Origin: an uncultured Clostridia bacterium
Lineage (GTDB): Bacteria; Bacillota; Clostridia; Christensenellales; Aristaeellaceae
Length of the DNA: 9,522 nt
NCBI GenBank assembly: GCA_904420265.1
Contig: CAJFUU010000064.1
Location: 1 to 9,522, forward strand
Direction: 5' to 3'
A program made the position numbers and the translations under genes. Under the pieces are notes generated by a model. That model was given only the letters and a program-made list of their open reading frames with translations, did no database searches and was not told the origin of the DNA. Below are positions 8,550-9,522 of the stretch, one piece after another; position 1 is the stretch's first letter; the number at the start of each line of letters is the position of its first letter.

Positions 8550-8641
8550 AAACAAAAGGCCCCTGAATGCGAGCGCCGCGAGCGGAGTGTGAAAGCCCGG
8601 TGAAAACATCTTGCAAATTTTCCGGACGCTCTCCAGGGGCC
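8550..8641 (-). terminator. Long hairpin with T-rich tail between glnN and the gat promoter; repeat-like
   Basis: On the minus strand GGCCCCTG (8641-8634) and CAGGGGCC (8565-8558) are exact complements about 68 nt apart, with CGCT/AGCG pairing further in, followed by TTTTGTTT (8557-8550). It could be a second, backup terminator for glnN, insulating the operon promoter at 8536. The large loop is unusual for a simple terminator, and the left end (CTGGAGAGCGT then GGAAAA) resembles the inverted-repeat element at 1038-1210, so it may be a genomic repeat that happens to terminate. Confidence 0.5.
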
Positions 8642-8654
8642 GGGGCCCCCGCGT

Positions 8655-8694
8655 GAAAACGTCCGCCCGGCCGGAGGAAGGAGACCGGGCGGAC
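8655..8694 (-). terminator. Intrinsic terminator of glnN
   Basis: On the minus strand GTCCGCCCGG (8694-8685) pairs perfectly with CCGGGCGGAC (8670-8661) around a 14-nt loop, followed by GTTTTC. It begins 9 bp after the glnN stop codon, the usual position for a transcript end. Confidence 0.88.
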
Positions 8695-8703
8695 CGGCGA
8701 GAT

Positions 8704-9522
8704 TTACTTTACGCTGAAGAGCATCTCGCCATAGGAAGGATAGGGCCACGCCGTGCGGTCCACCATGGGCTCGGCCGCATCGACGCTCGCGCGCAGATTT
8801 TCCATGGCGGCAAAGACCTTCTCCCGGTACGCCGCGGCCTGCGCCTTGGGGCACTCGATTGTATCCGCCTCCGCAACGGCGGTTTCGAGGGCCTCCTTGC
8901 CCTTGAGAATGTCGGCGGAAAGTTCTCCCAGTTTTACGGCGACGGCCTTGTCGGCTTCGCAGGGGATGCCCAGCGCCGCCTTGGCGGCTACGCCTGCCGC
9001 CAGCGTATCGCCGTATTTGAGAATCGCCGGAAGGATGTCGCGCCCGGTCATATCCAGCATGGTCAGCGCCTCAATGTGCAAGACCTTTACGTAATTTTCG
9101 AGCAGGATTTCCTGGCGGGACTTGAGCTCGATTTCGGTAAACACGCCATGGCGGGCGAACAGGTCCACGTTTTCCGGCGTCGCCAGGTGCGGCAGCGCTT
9201 CGGCGGCGGACTTCCAGTTCAAAAGCCCGCGCTTTTCGGCCTCGTCTACCCATTCGGGGGCGTAGTTGTTGCCGTTGAAGACAATGCGCTTGTGGGCGCG
9301 AATGGTTTCGCGAATCAGGGCGTTGAGCTCCGCGCCGAAGTTCTCGGCCTTTTCCAGCTTGTCGGCAAAAGTGGAAAGTTCGTCCGCCACGATGGTGTTG
9401 AGCACGATGTTGGGCCCGGAAATGGAGAACGTGGAGCCGAGCATGCGGAATTCAAACTTGTTGCCCGTAAAGGCGAACGGCGAGGTGCGGTTGCGGTCGG
9501 TGGTGTCGCGGGCAAAGCGCGG
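8704..9522 (-). CDS. glnN: Glutamine synthetase type III, C-terminal part (5' end outside window)
   Basis: The last 272 residues of a type III glutamine synthetase (GlnN; whole proteins are about 700 residues), a cytosolic dodecamer making glutamine from glutamate, ammonia and ATP. The segment opens within the family signature DRNRTSPFAFTGNKFEFR, part of the substrate and nucleotide site, followed by GPNIVLNTIVADEL, HKRIVFNGNNYAPEWVDEAE, LFARHGVFTEIE and LLENYVKVLHIEALTM, all strongly GSIII-like. The alanine- and glutamate-rich tail ends at WPYPSYGEMLFSVK. The catalytic beta-grasp and most of the ammonia and metal site lie beyond base 9522. A terminator follows closely, so it is a separate unit from the gat operon, although its product, glutamine, is the amide donor of GatCAB. 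Confidence 0.96.
   Translation of the reverse strand, partial: PRFARDTTDRNRTSPFAFTGNKFEFRMLGSTFSISGPNIVLNTIVADELSTFADKLEKAENFGAELNALIRETIRAHKRIVFNGNNYAPEWVDEAEKRGLLNWKSAAEALPHLATPENVDLFARHGVFTEIELKSRQEILLENYVKVLHIEALTMLDMTGRDILPAILKYGDTLAAGVAAKAALGIPCEADKAVAVKLGELSADILKGKEALETAVAEADTIECPKAQAAAYREKVFAAMENLRASVDAAEPMVDRTAWPYPSYGEMLFSVK

Noticed and set aside
8405..8854. 149-codon minus-strand frame between glnN and the T-box
   Set aside because: It overlaps the end of glnN out of frame, two terminators, the operon promoter and the T-box stem I; composition is not protein-like.

Overview
The window looks like part of a GC-rich Firmicute chromosome, probably an uncultured gut- or rumen-type Clostridia. 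The grounds are a T-box leader, consensus sigma-A promoters and AGGAGGTG-type ribosome binding sites, a type III glutamine synthetase, and a GatCAB amidotransferase operon. No phage, plasmid, IS transposase, CRISPR array, tRNA or rRNA gene is visible. Almost every gene is on the minus strand; the exception is a MerR-family regulator.

Left end (1-1347): the 5' part of an aldo/keto reductase gene (minus) is divergent from a MerR-family regulator (plus). The 123 bp between them holds two overlapping face-to-face promoters. The reductase promoter has the 19-bp spacer typical of MerR-activated promoters, with a dyad inside it. After merR comes about 310 bp without a gene, holding a long imperfect inverted repeat and a stem-loop that probably separates merR from the convergent gene.

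Middle (1348-8536): a cardiolipin synthase/phospholipase D-family gene, then, reading leftwards from 8536, one transcription unit: consensus promoter, T-box leader of about 300 nt, aspS fused in frame to gatC, gatA, gatB. This is a complete tRNA-dependent transamidation module. An AspRS, probably non-discriminating, would charge Asp onto tRNA-Asn, and GatCAB would convert it to Asn-tRNA-Asn. GatCAB can also make Gln-tRNA-Gln from Glu-tRNA-Gln. The T-box specifier loop reads GAAC, overlapping codons for Glu (GAA) and Asn (AAC), which suits sensing of one or both substrates of this pathway rather than tRNA-Asp.

Right end (8550-9522): two terminator-like hairpins, then the C-terminal 272 residues of a type III glutamine synthetase (glnN), which makes the glutamine that GatCAB uses as amide donor.

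The most notable points are the AspRS-GatC fusion (a covalently tethered Asn-transamidosome) under a T-box with an Asn/Glu specifier, and the textbook MerR divergent promoter. The component families are all known; what is unusual is how they are combined.
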